From assembly GCA_947259705.1 (NCBI GenBank), contig CAMYNL010000016.1:1-64000 (forward strand): a stretch of DNA of 64,000 nucleotides. Direction: 5' to 3'. The first letter of the stretch is position 1, and each line of letters starts with the position of its first letter. The notes beneath the pieces are model-generated. The model had not been told where the DNA came from and ran no database searches. It worked only from the letters and a program-made list of their open reading frames with translations. Shown here in pieces: positions 1-8,429 of the stretch. The DNA is from an uncultured Gammaproteobacteria bacterium (GTDB lineage: Bacteria > Pseudomonadota > Gammaproteobacteria > Arenicellales > JAANXG01). Position numbers and translations under genes: made by a program.

Positions 1-53
1 ATGCCCTCGGTATAAACGGTTACCTATGTGCCCGGAAAGGACCTTTGATTTGG

Positions 54-129
54 TGGTGGGCCGTGCAGGGATCGAACCTGCGACCACCTGATTAAAAGTC
101 AGATGCTCTACCAACTGAGCTAACGGCCC
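54..129 (-). tRNA. tRNA-Lys (anticodon UUU)
   Basis: Read on the minus strand this folds into a 76-nt cloverleaf. The acceptor stem is GGGCCGT/ACGGCCC, the D arm contains AGTTGGTA, the anticodon loop is CTTTTAA (anticodon TTT) and the T arm contains GGTTCGATCC. The 3' CCA is encoded, and a second CCA follows directly (51-53), so the gene reads ACCACCA at its end. It lies downstream of the tol-pal-queEC run, where tRNA-Lys also sits in Pseudomonas genomes. The flanking region 130-293 holds no recognisable gene. Confidence 0.97.
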
Positions 130-293
130 ATTCTTCGGCTGTGAGGCGTATTACGAAGCGATCGCGGCGCTCGAGCCCGGCGACCACGCGAAGTCTTCGG
201 GGAGGCGCGATTATCCAAGGGGTGCACCGTAGGTGTCAAATTGATGCCGGGAAACCGCCGTTCGGCAGATAGCCGCCTGAGGTAACGACCGAA

Positions 294-1442
294 TCAGGAA
301 GAGGTGCTGGCGTTGCGCGGTGCGGGCAGCAGCTTGAAATCCGCCAGCGTCAGCCTCAGCGACCGGGCAAAGCTCTCGTCGATCATGTAGTACTGCATCT
401 TCATGGTCAGCGCGCTGCCGGCGATGATGGAGAACAAGGCCACGAGGGATCCCAGCGACAGGGTAGACACGCCGGTCACGCCCTGCCCGATGGTGCACCC
501 CAGTGACAGCACGCCGCCGAAACCCATCAGCGCGCCGCCCACGAGGTGGTTCACCAGGTCGGCGCGCGAGGAGAAGTACTCGATGCGGAAGCTGCGCGTC
601 ACCAGTGCATAAACGAGCGAGCCGGCGAGCATGCCGAAGACCAGCGCGATGCCGAAGTTGATCGTGGAGCCGGTATAGGTCATCAGGTAGTTTATGGTAT
701 TGCCGGTGGGGGAGATGAAGGTCAAGCCCTCCAGCGGCACCGGCTCGAAGTCGTCATAGCCGATGACGCCGGTAACGATCCAGGCCCCCATGGCCAGCAG
801 CCCGATCACCATCCCCGCGAGGATGGCGTTGAAATTGCCGCGAAACGCGCTGTCCTTGAATGCGTACCAGATCAGGCCGACGCCGATCACCAGGGTGGAC
901 AGGATGACCGCGGCCGTGTTGCCGAGGCCGGTGGCTCGGGAGATGAAAGTGGCAACGCTCTGGTCCTGGAAGCCCGCGGCGCCAAGGTCGATCGCCGTGC
1001 CCTCCACCGTCGCGATCCGGAACAGCGCGGTGACGCCGCGCAGCGTCATGTACGCGGTGAAGCCGAGCATCAGCAAGACCACCAGGGATTTCAGGTTACC
1101 GGTCCCCACGCGGGTGAGGGTCTTCTGGCCGCAGCCGGAGCCCAGCGTCATGCCGATGCCGAACAACAGTCCGCCGAAGATATAGCCGAACCAGAGGAAG
1201 TTGGGCGTCAGGTACATGATCCCGCTGAGGTCTACCACCCCGGTCAGCACCAGCGCCTGCGTTGCCACCACAGCGATGCCTGCGGCCAGCATCCAGCTGC
1301 GAAAGCGCACCTTGGAGTCCATGTTTATCCAGTCGCTTATCGAGCCCATGGAGCAGAAATGCGTCTTGTTGACGGTAACCGCGAAAATCGCTCCGCCGAT
1401 GAATCCCAACCAGGCGACCAGATGTGTGGTTTGAAGCTCCAT
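294..1442 (-). CDS. YeeE/YedE-family sulfur-compound transporter
   Basis: This is a 382-residue integral membrane protein with about ten hydrophobic segments. It belongs to the YeeE/YedE (TsuA-type) family, whose characterised members pass thiosulfate through the inner membrane along conserved cysteines. Three cysteines sit in the expected family motifs: Cys30 (HFCSMG), Cys104 (GSGCGQ) and Cys316 (LGCTIGQG). The ATG is preceded by a good GGAGAG ribosome site. The gene is monocistronic by spacing, with 114 nt to queC and no TusA/YeeD-like partner beside it. The substrate is inferred from the family: thiosulfate, or another sulfur or selenium compound. Confidence 0.85.
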   Translation of the reverse strand: MELQTTHLVAWLGFIGGAIFAVTVNKTHFCSMGSISDWINMDSKVRFRSWMLAAGIAVVATQALVLTGVVDLSGIMYLTPNFLWFGYIFGGLLFGIGMTLGSGCGQKTLTRVGTGNLKSLVVLLMLGFTAYMTLRGVTALFRIATVEGTAIDLGAAGFQDQSVATFISRATGLGNTAAVILSTLVIGVGLIWYAFKDSAFRGNFNAILAGMVIGLLAMGAWIVTGVIGYDDFEPVPLEGLTFISPTGNTINYLMTYTGSTINFGIALVFGMLAGSLVYALVTRSFRIEYFSSRADLVNHLVGGALMGFGGVLSLGCTIGQGVTGVSTLSLGSLVALFSIIAGSALTMKMQYYMIDESFARSLRLTLADFKLLPAPRNASTSS

Positions 1443-1556
1443 AGGCTCTCCGCGTTAACCGACCCCGCGTTATTGGTGTTTAGGACTTGGGCAATAGCTC
1501 ATTATAGATGCCGTCGCCGGTGCGTTACCTATCCCAATGTTGATACGCCGCGCATG

Positions 1557-2240
1557 TCAGCACAACCCAGGGTCTTGGATACCGGCGCCGGCAAACCCCC
1601 GCGCGCGGAGGCGACAGGCGTCACAGACGCCGCACGGCCGGTCCCCCGGGCCGGGGTCGTAGCAGGAAAGGGTGAGACCGAAGTCGACCCCCAGCTTCAT
1701 GCCGCGCTGGACGATGTCCGACTTGCTGAGGTCGATCAGCGGAGCATGCACGCTGAACTGTTCTCCCTCCACGCCCGCCTTGGTGGCCAGATTCGCCAGT
1801 TCGGTGAAGGCCTGGATGAAGGCCGGGCGGCAGTCCGGATAACCCGAATAGTCCACCGCGTTGGCACCGATAAACAGGTCGCGCGCGCCCAGGACCTCCG
1901 CCCACCCCAGCGCCACAGCGAGGAATATGGTGTTGCGCGCCGGCACATAAGTAATGGGAATGCCCTCCTGCGGGCCGTCGGGAACCGCAAGGGAGCCATC
2001 GGTCAGGGCCGAGCCGCCAAACTGCGACAGGTCGAGCCGGAAAACCTCATGCCGCACGACCTCCTGACTGGCAGCGACACGCCGCGCAGACGCCAGCTCG
2101 GCGCGGTGGCGCTGACCGTAGTCGATACTGAGAGCGTAACAGGCAAAGCCCTGTTCACGGGCGATGGCGAGAACGGTCGCGGAGTCCAGCCCGCCGGAGA
2201 CGAGTACCACCGCCCGAGCGGATTCAGCGGCCGCGTTCAT
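1557..2240 (-). CDS. queC: 7-cyano-7-deazaguanine synthase QueC
   Basis: This enzyme makes preQ0 from 7-carboxy-7-deazaguanine, ammonia and ATP in the queuosine pathway. The PP-loop SGGLDS is at residues 15-20, and the C-terminal zinc site has four cysteines ([17 protein letters not shown]). The start chosen is MNAAAES at 2240, giving 227 residues, close to the family length. An upstream extension in the same frame has no resemblance to QueC and runs into queE. The gene overlaps the end of queE by 17 nt, so the two are probably translationally coupled. Confidence 0.95.
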   Translation of the reverse strand: MNAAAESARAVVLVSGGLDSATVLAIAREQGFACYALSIDYGQRHRAELASARRVAASQEVVRHEVFRLDLSQFGGSALTDGSLAVPDGPQEGIPITYVPARNTIFLAVALGWAEVLGARDLFIGANAVDYSGYPDCRPAFIQAFTELANLATKAGVEGEQFSVHAPLIDLSKSDIVQRGMKLGVDFGLTLSCYDPGPGDRPCGVCDACRLRARGFAGAGIQDPGLC

Positions 2241-2889
2241 CGCCCCAAAGGTACTTGTGCAACTGCACCTGCAGCCGCACATCGAGGCCGTCGGCGAGTA
2301 TCCACCGCGCCAGCTCGCGGGCCTCCAGCTCGCCATGAACCGGCGAAAACAGCACCTCTACACGACGGTCCAGCCGGTACCTGGCAACCAGAGACCGCGA
2401 CCACTCGTAATCGGCGCGGTCGCGGATGACGAACTTGAGCTGGTCCTTTCGCTTGAGCAGTTCCAGGTTTTCGAGCCGGTTGCGGCCGCATTCACCGGAC
2501 CCCGGCGTCTTGAGGTCCATGACGATGTTCACGCGCGGATCGATATCCTCGATGCCGAGGGCGCCACTGGTCTCGAGCGACATCTCGTAGCCGGCGTCGC
2601 AGAGCTGCCGCAGCAACGGCCGGCAGCCGGGCTGGGCCAGCGGCTCACCGCCGGTGACGGTCACGTATCGGGGCGCAAACTCTGCAACGCGGTCGAGTAT
2701 CTCGGTCAGCGGCAGCACCTCACCGCCATGGAAGGCATAGGCAGTGTCGCAGTAGACGCAGCGCAGCGGACAACCGGTCAGTCGCACGAATACGGTGGGC
2801 CAGCCGACGCTGCGGGCCTCCCCTTGTATGGAATGAAATATCTCGGTGATCCGCAGCTGCTCCGGATCGGCCAGCGGGGAATTGGACAT
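2224..2889 (-). CDS. queE: 7-carboxy-7-deazaguanine synthase QueE
   Basis: This radical SAM enzyme converts carboxytetrahydropterin to 7-carboxy-7-deazaguanine, the step before QueC. The N-terminal block [13 protein letters not shown] is typical. The three-cysteine cluster motif CPLRCVYC and the GGEP motif follow in order. I place the start at the ATG at 2889 (MSNSPLADP, 221 residues), because it gives the family-like N-terminus and has GGAG just upstream, although the spacing is short. An ATG at 2910 and a TTG at 2922 are alternatives. It follows cpoB by about 60 nt and overlaps queC, as in Pseudomonas. Confidence 0.94.
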   Translation of the reverse strand: MSNSPLADPEQLRITEIFHSIQGEARSVGWPTVFVRLTGCPLRCVYCDTAYAFHGGEVLPLTEILDRVAEFAPRYVTVTGGEPLAQPGCRPLLRQLCDAGYEMSLETSGALGIEDIDPRVNIVMDLKTPGSGECGRNRLENLELLKRKDQLKFVIRDRADYEWSRSLVARYRLDRRVEVLFSPVHGELEARELARWILADGLDVRLQVQLHKYLWGDERGR

Positions 2890-2948
2890 GCACTCCGCGG
2901 TTGAAGACATAACTCTGGACAACGCACCGGCGGCCCATGCCGCCGCGA

Positions 2949-3974
2949 TCAGCCTCCCTGTTCGATCTTGCGCAGTCGCGTCTGCGCCGAGATGGCGACG
3001 CGGCTGCCCGGGAAGCGAGAAATGACTTCGCTCAGGGTCATCTGTGCCTGTGCGAGATTGCCCATCTCGTATTGCACATAGCCGACCTTCAGCAGCGCCT
3101 CCGGTACTCTCGGGCTGGCGGGGAAACGCTCCACCACCGTGCGGAAGGCGTCCAGCGCGCCGGGGAAATCGCGGGTCACATACATAGCCTCGCCGACCCA
3201 GTACTGGGCATCATCCGCCAGCGCGCCGTTGGGAAACTGCAGGGCCACGCCACGAAAGGCGTCCACCGCCTCGCCGTAACGGCTTTGCTTGAGCAGTTCG
3301 AACGCGCCGTCATAGGCCGCCTGTTCCTCGGCGCTGGCGACGGTAACCGTTTGCGCGGGGGGGATCACCGGCGGGGGCGTTACCGCACCGGGCGGCGGCG
3401 CCGCGGCGACCTGGCCAGCGGTGCCCGATGTGGCCGCCGTCGGTGGCATCGATGCGCCGGATTCAGCCGACATACCGGCTGTGGCGCCAGCCGCCGGGGC
3501 GGCCTGACCTATACCCGTTTGGGGTTCCGCATACTCGGGGATGACAGCGGACGGAGCGCCCTGCGCTTGCTGCGCGGCACCCGGCTGGGCGCCGAAACCA
3601 GGCCTGCCTGCGTAACCGGGCGGTGCCGTTGGGGGTGCACCGGGGGTCTGGTAGCCCGCCGCAGGCGGCGCGGGTCCCCGCTCGCGTTCGCGCAAGCGGT
3701 AATCCAGATCGTCGTAAAGCTGGCGTTGGCGGCGCTGAAGCTTGTCCAGCTCGTTGCGCTGTATCTCAACCTCATTGCGGAGCGCCGCCAGTTCCAGGCG
3801 CAGGGCCTCCATATCACCCAGCGCCTGGATGGTCTGGCTGGGTGCCGATTGCGCGGCCTGCTCCGCCGCCACCGGGGTGGAGTCCGCGGGCGCCGGCTTG
3901 GGCGCTGACGCACAGCCCACCGCCATTGCCGCGGCGGCGGCGACGGCGCTGATCTGGAAATAACGCTTTCTCAT
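2949..3974 (-). CDS. cpoB: Tol-Pal accessory protein CpoB (YbgF)
   Basis: CpoB is a periplasmic protein of the Tol-Pal complex that links outer-membrane constriction to PBP1B activity. In 341 residues it has an N-terminal signal sequence, a short coiled coil (about 60-110), a long linker rich in Pro, Ala and Gly (about 110-215), and C-terminal TPR repeats (about 220-335) with the family pattern AAYDGAFELLKQSRYGEA. The signal sequence ends MAVGCASA, so Cys21 may be lipidated. The E. coli protein is soluble, so a lipid anchor would be a variation. It is the last tol-pal gene, 10 nt after pal. Confidence 0.92.
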   Translation of the reverse strand: MRKRYFQISAVAAAAAMAVGCASAPKPAPADSTPVAAEQAAQSAPSQTIQALGDMEALRLELAALRNEVEIQRNELDKLQRRQRQLYDDLDYRLRERERGPAPPAAGYQTPGAPPTAPPGYAGRPGFGAQPGAAQQAQGAPSAVIPEYAEPQTGIGQAAPAAGATAGMSAESGASMPPTAATSGTAGQVAAAPPPGAVTPPPVIPPAQTVTVASAEEQAAYDGAFELLKQSRYGEAVDAFRGVALQFPNGALADDAQYWVGEAMYVTRDFPGALDAFRTVVERFPASPRVPEALLKVGYVQYEMGNLAQAQMTLSEVISRFPGSRVAISAQTRLRKIEQGG

Positions 3975-3983
3975 CTGCTCTGA

Positions 3984-4514
3984 TTAACGGAGAATGATTA
4001 CGCGCCGGTTCAACGCCCATGCGGACTCATCGCTGCCGAGCTCTTCCGGGCGTTCCTCGCCGTAGGATATGGTTTGCAGGCGACCCAGCGCAACGCCGTA
4101 CGCACTCATGATGTCCGCCACCGCCTTGGACCGCCGCTCGCCGAGGGCCAAATTGTACTCGCGCGTGCCGCGCTCGTCAGCGTGTCCCTCCAAGACTGCA
4201 GTCACGCTCGGGTTGTCGATCAGATACTGGGCGTGTGCCTCGATCACGGCGCGCGAGTCGGCATTCACGGCGGCGCTGTCAAATTCAAAATAGACCTTGT
4301 TGCGGCTGAGCAGGTCACCCGCGCCCGCCACACCGCCCATGCCCAGGGCCTGCCCCGACGTTCCGGAGCCGTCGCCAACACCACTCGCCGTCACCCCCTG
4401 CTCATCCATGGCAGCACCTGCCGCATCCTCTTTAACACCTTTCCTACCGCCGCAGGCGGTAACGGTGAGGGCCAGCAGCAGTACCAGCGCGATGGAATAC
4501 TTGTTACGCATCAT
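3984..4514 (-). CDS. pal: Peptidoglycan-associated lipoprotein Pal
   Basis: Pal is the outer-membrane lipoprotein that binds peptidoglycan and TolB. The lipobox VTAC places the lipidated Cys at residue 21. After a glycine-rich linker comes an OmpA-like domain (about 75-176) with GHADERGTREYNLALGERR, including the conserved Asp and Arg that bind diaminopimelate. Two consecutive ATG codons at 4514 and 4511 follow AGAGGAG, so either could be used; the first gives 176 residues. A longer in-frame extension to 4571 would place the lipobox too far in and overlap tolB. Confidence 0.96.
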   Translation of the reverse strand: MMRNKYSIALVLLLALTVTACGGRKGVKEDAAGAAMDEQGVTASGVGDGSGTSGQALGMGGVAGAGDLLSRNKVYFEFDSAAVNADSRAVIEAHAQYLIDNPSVTAVLEGHADERGTREYNLALGERRSKAVADIMSAYGVALGRLQTISYGEERPEELGSDESAWALNRRVIILR

Positions 4515-4524
4515 TGTTCTCCTC

Positions 4525-5829
4525 TCATAATTTACGATTGTAAGGTGACCAGGCAGGTTCACGAACATCACCTTTCTGGAACTTCAGCAATTGTTTTACG
4601 CGGCCATCTGCGGATACGGCCGAAAGCACCCCACGGCCAGCCTGTCGGGTGGCGTAGAGAATCATGGCCCCGTTGGGAGCAAAACTCGGCGACTCGTCCA
4701 GGGTGGAGTCCGTCAAGGTTAGCAGTCCCTTGCTGTCAATCAAGAATACGCCGATCTGGTAGCCCCGTCCCTGATTGGTGACCAGCGTCAGGCGCTTCCC
4801 ATCTGCGGCATACGATGCCCGCGCATTATACCTGCCTTCAAAGGTCAGGCGTTCCACGCCAGATCCGTCGGCACGCATGCGATAGATCTGTGGTTTGCCG
4901 CTGCGATCCGAGGTGAAAACGATGTGCCGCCCATCGGGGGACCATGCCGGTTCGGTATCGATGGCATGGTGCTGGGTGAGCCGGCGCAATTGATCGCTGC
5001 CCATATCCAGGCGATAGATCTCCGGGTTGCCGTCCCTGGACAGAGCCAGTGCCAGGCTGCGGCCGTCCGGAGACCAGGCGGGCGCACCGTTGACTCCCTC
5101 GTAGGCGGCGACCTGATCGCGTTTTCCGTCCCGCAGCCGTTGCATGTAGATCATGGAACGCCGCTTTTCGAAGGAGACATAGGCCAGTATCTGGCCGTCC
5201 GGGGACCAGGCCGGCGAGAGGATGGGCTCGCGGGACTCCAATATGGTGCGCGGGGCATAGCCATCGGAATCCGCCACCTGCAGCAGATAGCGCTGGTTGC
5301 TGCCGGCGTTTTCCACTGTCACATAGGCGATGCGGGTGTCAAAGGCCCCGCGCTCGCCGGTCAGCCGGTGATAGATGATGTCACTGATCTGGTGCGCGAG
5401 CTTGCGCAGGTCGCGCCCCGGGACGGTGTAACGAAAACCGCCGATCTGCTGTCCCTTGAAGACATCAAACAGCCGGAAGTCGACCCGGTACTCGTCGAGC
5501 TTCATCCGGATGACGCGGCCGATCACCAGCGCTTCGGCCTTTATCAGCCGCCACTCCTTGAACTGGACCTGGCTGTGGTCGTGGGGCCGGCTGAGAAAAT
5601 CCTCGCGCGGAATGGTGTCGAAGCGGCCGCTGCGGCGCAGATTGGCCTCGATCACATCACTCACCACCTGCGGCGGAGCGCCGGTGCCGCGCCATTCGAA
5701 GGGCACCACGGCGATCGGAATCCCCGCCTCGACTCCCTGGGTAATCTCAATCTCGAGGTCCGCCCGCGCGACGGCGGCGGCGGACATGGCGAGCCACCCG
5801 CTAAGAAACAAGACAAATAACTTCCTCAT
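4525..5829 (-). CDS. tolB: Tol-Pal translocation protein TolB
   Basis: TolB is a periplasmic beta-propeller protein that shuttles between Pal and TolA. Its 434 residues are the usual length. A signal peptide ends near ARADLE. The N-terminal alpha/beta domain follows (to about residue 165), then a six-bladed propeller marked by repeats of the type PAWSPDGQ, PAWSPDGR and PAWSPDGRHIVFTSDRSG. It lies between tolA (3-nt gap) and pal (10-nt gap), so it is co-transcribed. No clear Shine-Dalgarno precedes the ATG, which suggests coupling to tolA termination. Confidence 0.97.
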   Translation of the reverse strand: MRKLFVLFLSGWLAMSAAAVARADLEIEITQGVEAGIPIAVVPFEWRGTGAPPQVVSDVIEANLRRSGRFDTIPREDFLSRPHDHSQVQFKEWRLIKAEALVIGRVIRMKLDEYRVDFRLFDVFKGQQIGGFRYTVPGRDLRKLAHQISDIIYHRLTGERGAFDTRIAYVTVENAGSNQRYLLQVADSDGYAPRTILESREPILSPAWSPDGQILAYVSFEKRRSMIYMQRLRDGKRDQVAAYEGVNGAPAWSPDGRSLALALSRDGNPEIYRLDMGSDQLRRLTQHHAIDTEPAWSPDGRHIVFTSDRSGKPQIYRMRADGSGVERLTFEGRYNARASYAADGKRLTLVTNQGRGYQIGVFLIDSKGLLTLTDSTLDESPSFAPNGAMILYATRQAGRGVLSAVSADGRVKQLLKFQKGDVREPAWSPYNRKL

Positions 5830-5832
5830 GGT

Positions 5833-6825
5833 CTATGAAATCAGGTCTTCTGGTTTGAATGTGAGTGTTAGGCTGCGGAACTGCTCATTAATACCACGTT
5901 CCTGGGGAATCGGCAGCGGCGACGCCTTGTAGACGGCGTTCTCCACCGAGCGGTCGAATATCGGATCGCCGCTGCTCTTGACGATGCGCGCGTTAATGAC
6001 CTCTCCCCCCGCGCTGAGCCGTACCTGTACCCGGGCGGCGATGCCGGAGCGCGTATTGGGAGGCTGGTTCCAGTTACGGCTTACCTTCTGGCGGATGATC
6101 GGGACGTACTGGCCACGCGCCGCATCCACCAGGCGCGCCACGCGCTCGGCCTCCAGCTGGGCCTGAAGTGCCGCTTCACGTCTTTCCCGCTCCTGCTCCG
6201 CCAGCTTACGCTCGCGTTCCACCTCGGCCTTGCGCTTGCGCTCCGCCTCGAGTTTCTTCTTGCGTGCCAATTCGGCCTGGCGCTTCTTCTCCGCTTCCAG
6301 CTTCTTCTTGCGCGCCAACTCGGCCTGGCGCTTCTCCTCGGCTTCGCGGTCCTGCTTCGCCTGCTCCTCCTTTTTCAGTTTCGCCAGCCGCTCCTCCTCT
6401 GTCTTGCGCTTCAGCGCGAGCTGTTTCGCCTGTTCCTGCTCTGCCTTCTTCTTGCGTTCCAGTTCCGCCACCCGCTTCTGCTCTGCCTTCTTCTTGCGTT
6501 CCAGTTCCGCCACCCGTTTCTGCTCTGCCTCGCGCTTGCGCTCGGCCTCCTTGGCCTGCCGCTGCAGATCGGCCAACCGCTGTTTCGCCTTTTCTTCCTC
6601 CAGCCTCTTCTTCTCTTCGCTGGCCCTGATCTCTTGCAGCTGCCGCTCTATCTCCGCCTCACTGACCATGGCGGCCTTTATCGGCTCCGGCTGCGGCCTA
6701 CCCGCCATAGGTTTGCGGGTCGGGGTCCAGTCCAGGCTCACGAACAACAGGGCCGCCAGTACCGCGTGCACCGCCAGCGACAGGGCGATAGATCTGGGCG
6801 TTAGGCCGAAACCGCTGCGAACCAT
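5833..6825 (-). CDS. tolA: Tol-Pal energy transducer TolA
   Basis: TolA is an inner-membrane protein that spans the periplasm and carries TolQR energy to TolB and Pal. It is 330 residues: one N-terminal transmembrane segment (about 12-30), a very long charged helix (about 60-235) rich in Lys, Glu, Arg and Ala, and a C-terminal globular domain III (about 240-330, with NWNQPPNTRSGI and ARVQVRLS). The helix contains two kinds of near-exact internal repeat, KRVAELERKKKAEQ and KKRQAELARKKKLEAE, visible at DNA level as 42-nt and 48-nt tandem copies. The stop is 3 nt before tolB. Confidence 0.96.
   Translation of the reverse strand: MVRSGFGLTPRSIALSLAVHAVLAALLFVSLDWTPTRKPMAGRPQPEPIKAAMVSEAEIERQLQEIRASEEKKRLEEEKAKQRLADLQRQAKEAERKREAEQKRVAELERKKKAEQKRVAELERKKKAEQEQAKQLALKRKTEEERLAKLKKEEQAKQDREAEEKRQAELARKKKLEAEKKRQAELARKKKLEAERKRKAEVERERKLAEQERERREAALQAQLEAERVARLVDAARGQYVPIIRQKVSRNWNQPPNTRSGIAARVQVRLSAGGEVINARIVKSSGDPIFDRSVENAVYKASPLPIPQERGINEQFRSLTLTFKPEDLIS
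6243..6338. repeat. 48-nt tandem duplication within tolA
   Basis: Two adjacent 48-nt copies (6243-6290 and 6291-6338), with a few substitutions, encode the 16-residue helix unit KKRQAELARKKKLEAE. Both preserve the reading frame. Copy-number change here would lengthen or shorten the periplasmic rod of TolA without destroying it. Confidence 0.85.
6439..6522. repeat. 42-nt tandem duplication within tolA
   Basis: Two adjacent 42-nt copies (6439-6480 and 6481-6522) differ by one base and encode KRVAELERKKKAEQ twice. A diverged third partial copy follows at 6523. The near identity of the first two suggests recent duplication by slippage or unequal recombination. Confidence 0.88.
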
Positions 6826-6830
6826 GACGA

Positions 6831-7247
6831 TCAGCTACCTCCGGGATCCGTTACCAGACCCACTGTGTCGACGCCGGCCTTCTGCAGCAGCACCATGGCG
6901 TCCACCACGTGCTGGTAGCTGGCTTCCTTGTCACCCCGCACAACAAACTGGGTCTTGGGACTGCGCCGCAGTACCGCCGCCGCAAAGGCCGTCACCTGGG
7001 TCGGTTCTTTTTCGGCGCTTTCCACGAATAATTTTCCCTCGCGGTCCACCGTCAGCACGAAGGGTTCGCTCTGCTCCGCATCCAGGGTCCTGGCGTCGGC
7101 CTCGGGCAATTCTACTTTCACGCCTTCGGTCAGCAACGGCGCCGTGACCATGAATATGACCAGCAACACCAGCATCACGTCGATGTAGGGAACGACGTTG
7201 ATCTCGGCCATCAACTTTTTCTTGCGGTGACTACGATAGTTCGTCAC
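6831..7247 (-). CDS. tolR: Tol-Pal protein TolR
   Basis: TolR is a stator subunit of the TolQR proton-driven motor in the inner membrane. Its 138 residues include a positively charged N-terminus, one transmembrane helix with the proton-carrying Asp in VVPYIDVMLVLLVIFM, and a periplasmic domain with the usual C-terminal VVDAMVLLQKAGVDTVGLVTD. The start is a GTG at 7247. Starting at the later ATG (7211) would remove the conserved basic leader. It is 3 nt from both tolQ and tolA. Confidence 0.96.
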   Translation of the reverse strand: MTNYRSHRKKKLMAEINVVPYIDVMLVLLVIFMVTAPLLTEGVKVELPEADARTLDAEQSEPFVLTVDREGKLFVESAEKEPTQVTAFAAAVLRRSPKTQFVVRGDKEASYQHVVDAMVLLQKAGVDTVGLVTDPGGS

Positions 7248-7250
7248 GGG

Positions 7251-7970
7251 CTAGGACGCCATGGGCAGTGGATAGGACTGACGGTTCACGATGCTGATGA
7301 ATTCCTCGGCGAATGTTTCATAACGCGAGGCCAGGCGATCTGCATGGTTGGAGAAACGATTATAGGCGATTACCGCCGGGATGGCGGCGAACAAGCCCAT
7401 AGCCGTCGCCACCAGGGCCTCGGCGATGCCAGGCGCGACACTCGCGATGGTCGCCTGCTGAGCCACACCGAGTGAACGGAAGGAATTCATGATTCCCCAC
7501 ACGGTGCCGAACAAACCGATGTAGGGACTGGTCGACCCCACCGTGGCCAGGAACGGCAAATGTGTCTCCAGGGCTTCCACTTCACGGCTCAGGGCGACCC
7601 GCATCGCCCTGTGTACGGCGTCCAGCATCTCACCGCGGTCCACCGCGCCCTTTCCGCTCAACCGGGTGTATTCTCGGTATCCCGCAGTGAAAATCGCTGC
7701 CATGCCGTTCACGTTCTTACGCCGGTTGGATGACCAGTCCTGGTAAAGGGTGCCCATGTCGCCGCCGGACCAGAAATCGTCTTCGAAGTCATCCGCCGCT
7801 CGCAACGCCATTCTCACGCTTGATTGTTTGGAAAAAATCATCGTCCATGAAACCACTGATGCCAGCAGCAGCAGCAGCATTACCAGTTGCACCAACAGAC
7901 TGGCCTGGGTGATCAGGGTCAGCAGCGACATCGTATCCTGCTGTGCTGCAATATTTATGGCGTTTTCCAT
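7251..7970 (-). CDS. tolQ: Tol-Pal protein TolQ
   Basis: TolQ is the ExbB/MotA-like channel subunit of the Tol motor. It is 239 residues with three transmembrane helices: one near residues 20-45, and a pair in the C-terminal half including ATVGSTSPYIGLFGTVWGIM and VAPGIAEALVATAMGLFAAIPAV. The start at 7970 overlaps the end of ybgC by 16 nt, the standard arrangement in this operon. Confidence 0.96.
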   Translation of the reverse strand: MENAINIAAQQDTMSLLTLITQASLLVQLVMLLLLLASVVSWTMIFSKQSSVRMALRAADDFEDDFWSGGDMGTLYQDWSSNRRKNVNGMAAIFTAGYREYTRLSGKGAVDRGEMLDAVHRAMRVALSREVEALETHLPFLATVGSTSPYIGLFGTVWGIMNSFRSLGVAQQATIASVAPGIAEALVATAMGLFAAIPAVIAYNRFSNHADRLASRYETFAEEFISIVNRQSYPLPMAS

Positions 7971-8368
7971 GTGGTTAGTTCGTTTGTGAGTTCGTCGGGA
8001 AAGGGTTTGGGAAGAAAGGTTTCCGCGTCGATGCCTGCGAGCCGTATCCGTCCCTGGCAGACGAGGTCGTCGCCTCGATGGATTAGTTGGTCAAGGTCCA
8101 GACTTACCCGTCCGAATTTGGCGACAAGCACGCTGACCGTAAGCAGGTCGCTCAGTTGAGCCGGTTTGATGTACTCCACGTTGGCAGCCCGCACTGCAAA
8201 CAACACCCCGAAGCGGGCGGCGAGATCACGTATCTCCAGTCCCACGCTACGCAACCAGTCGGACCGGCAGCGTTCCATGTAACGCAGGTAATTGGCGTAG
8301 TATACAACGCCTCCAGCGTCCGTATCCTCATAATAGACGCGCACCGGGATCGAAAACGCGACAGTCAT
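7955..8368 (-). CDS. ybgC: Acyl-CoA thioesterase YbgC
   Basis: This is a hot-dog-fold thioesterase that leads the tol-pal operon. From the ATG at 8368 it is 137 residues, matching the family, and carries the catalytic motif VYYEDTDAGGVVYYANYLRY near the N-terminus. Much longer upstream starts in the same frame give low-complexity Arg-rich sequence that is antisense-like to ruvB and were rejected. The link to Tol-Pal is one of conserved position; YbgC is thought to act on acyl-CoA or acyl-ACP in phospholipid metabolism. Confidence 0.94.
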   Translation of the reverse strand: MTVAFSIPVRVYYEDTDAGGVVYYANYLRYMERCRSDWLRSVGLEIRDLAARFGVLFAVRAANVEYIKPAQLSDLLTVSVLVAKFGRVSLDLDQLIHRGDDLVCQGRIRLAGIDAETFLPKPFPDELTNELTTWKTP

Positions 8369-8429
8369 CGATGAATTGCGGATAGCCGGTAAGCGACACC
8401 GGGTCGCCGACCGCTGCACCGGGGACCGG

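Noticed and set aside
546-2429. Very long plus-strand open frame (627 codons) opposite the YeeE and queC genes
   Set aside because: Its translation is low-complexity and rich in Gly, His, Arg and Ala, with no family similarity, and it is the antisense of well-supported genes. Such frames are common in GC-rich DNA.
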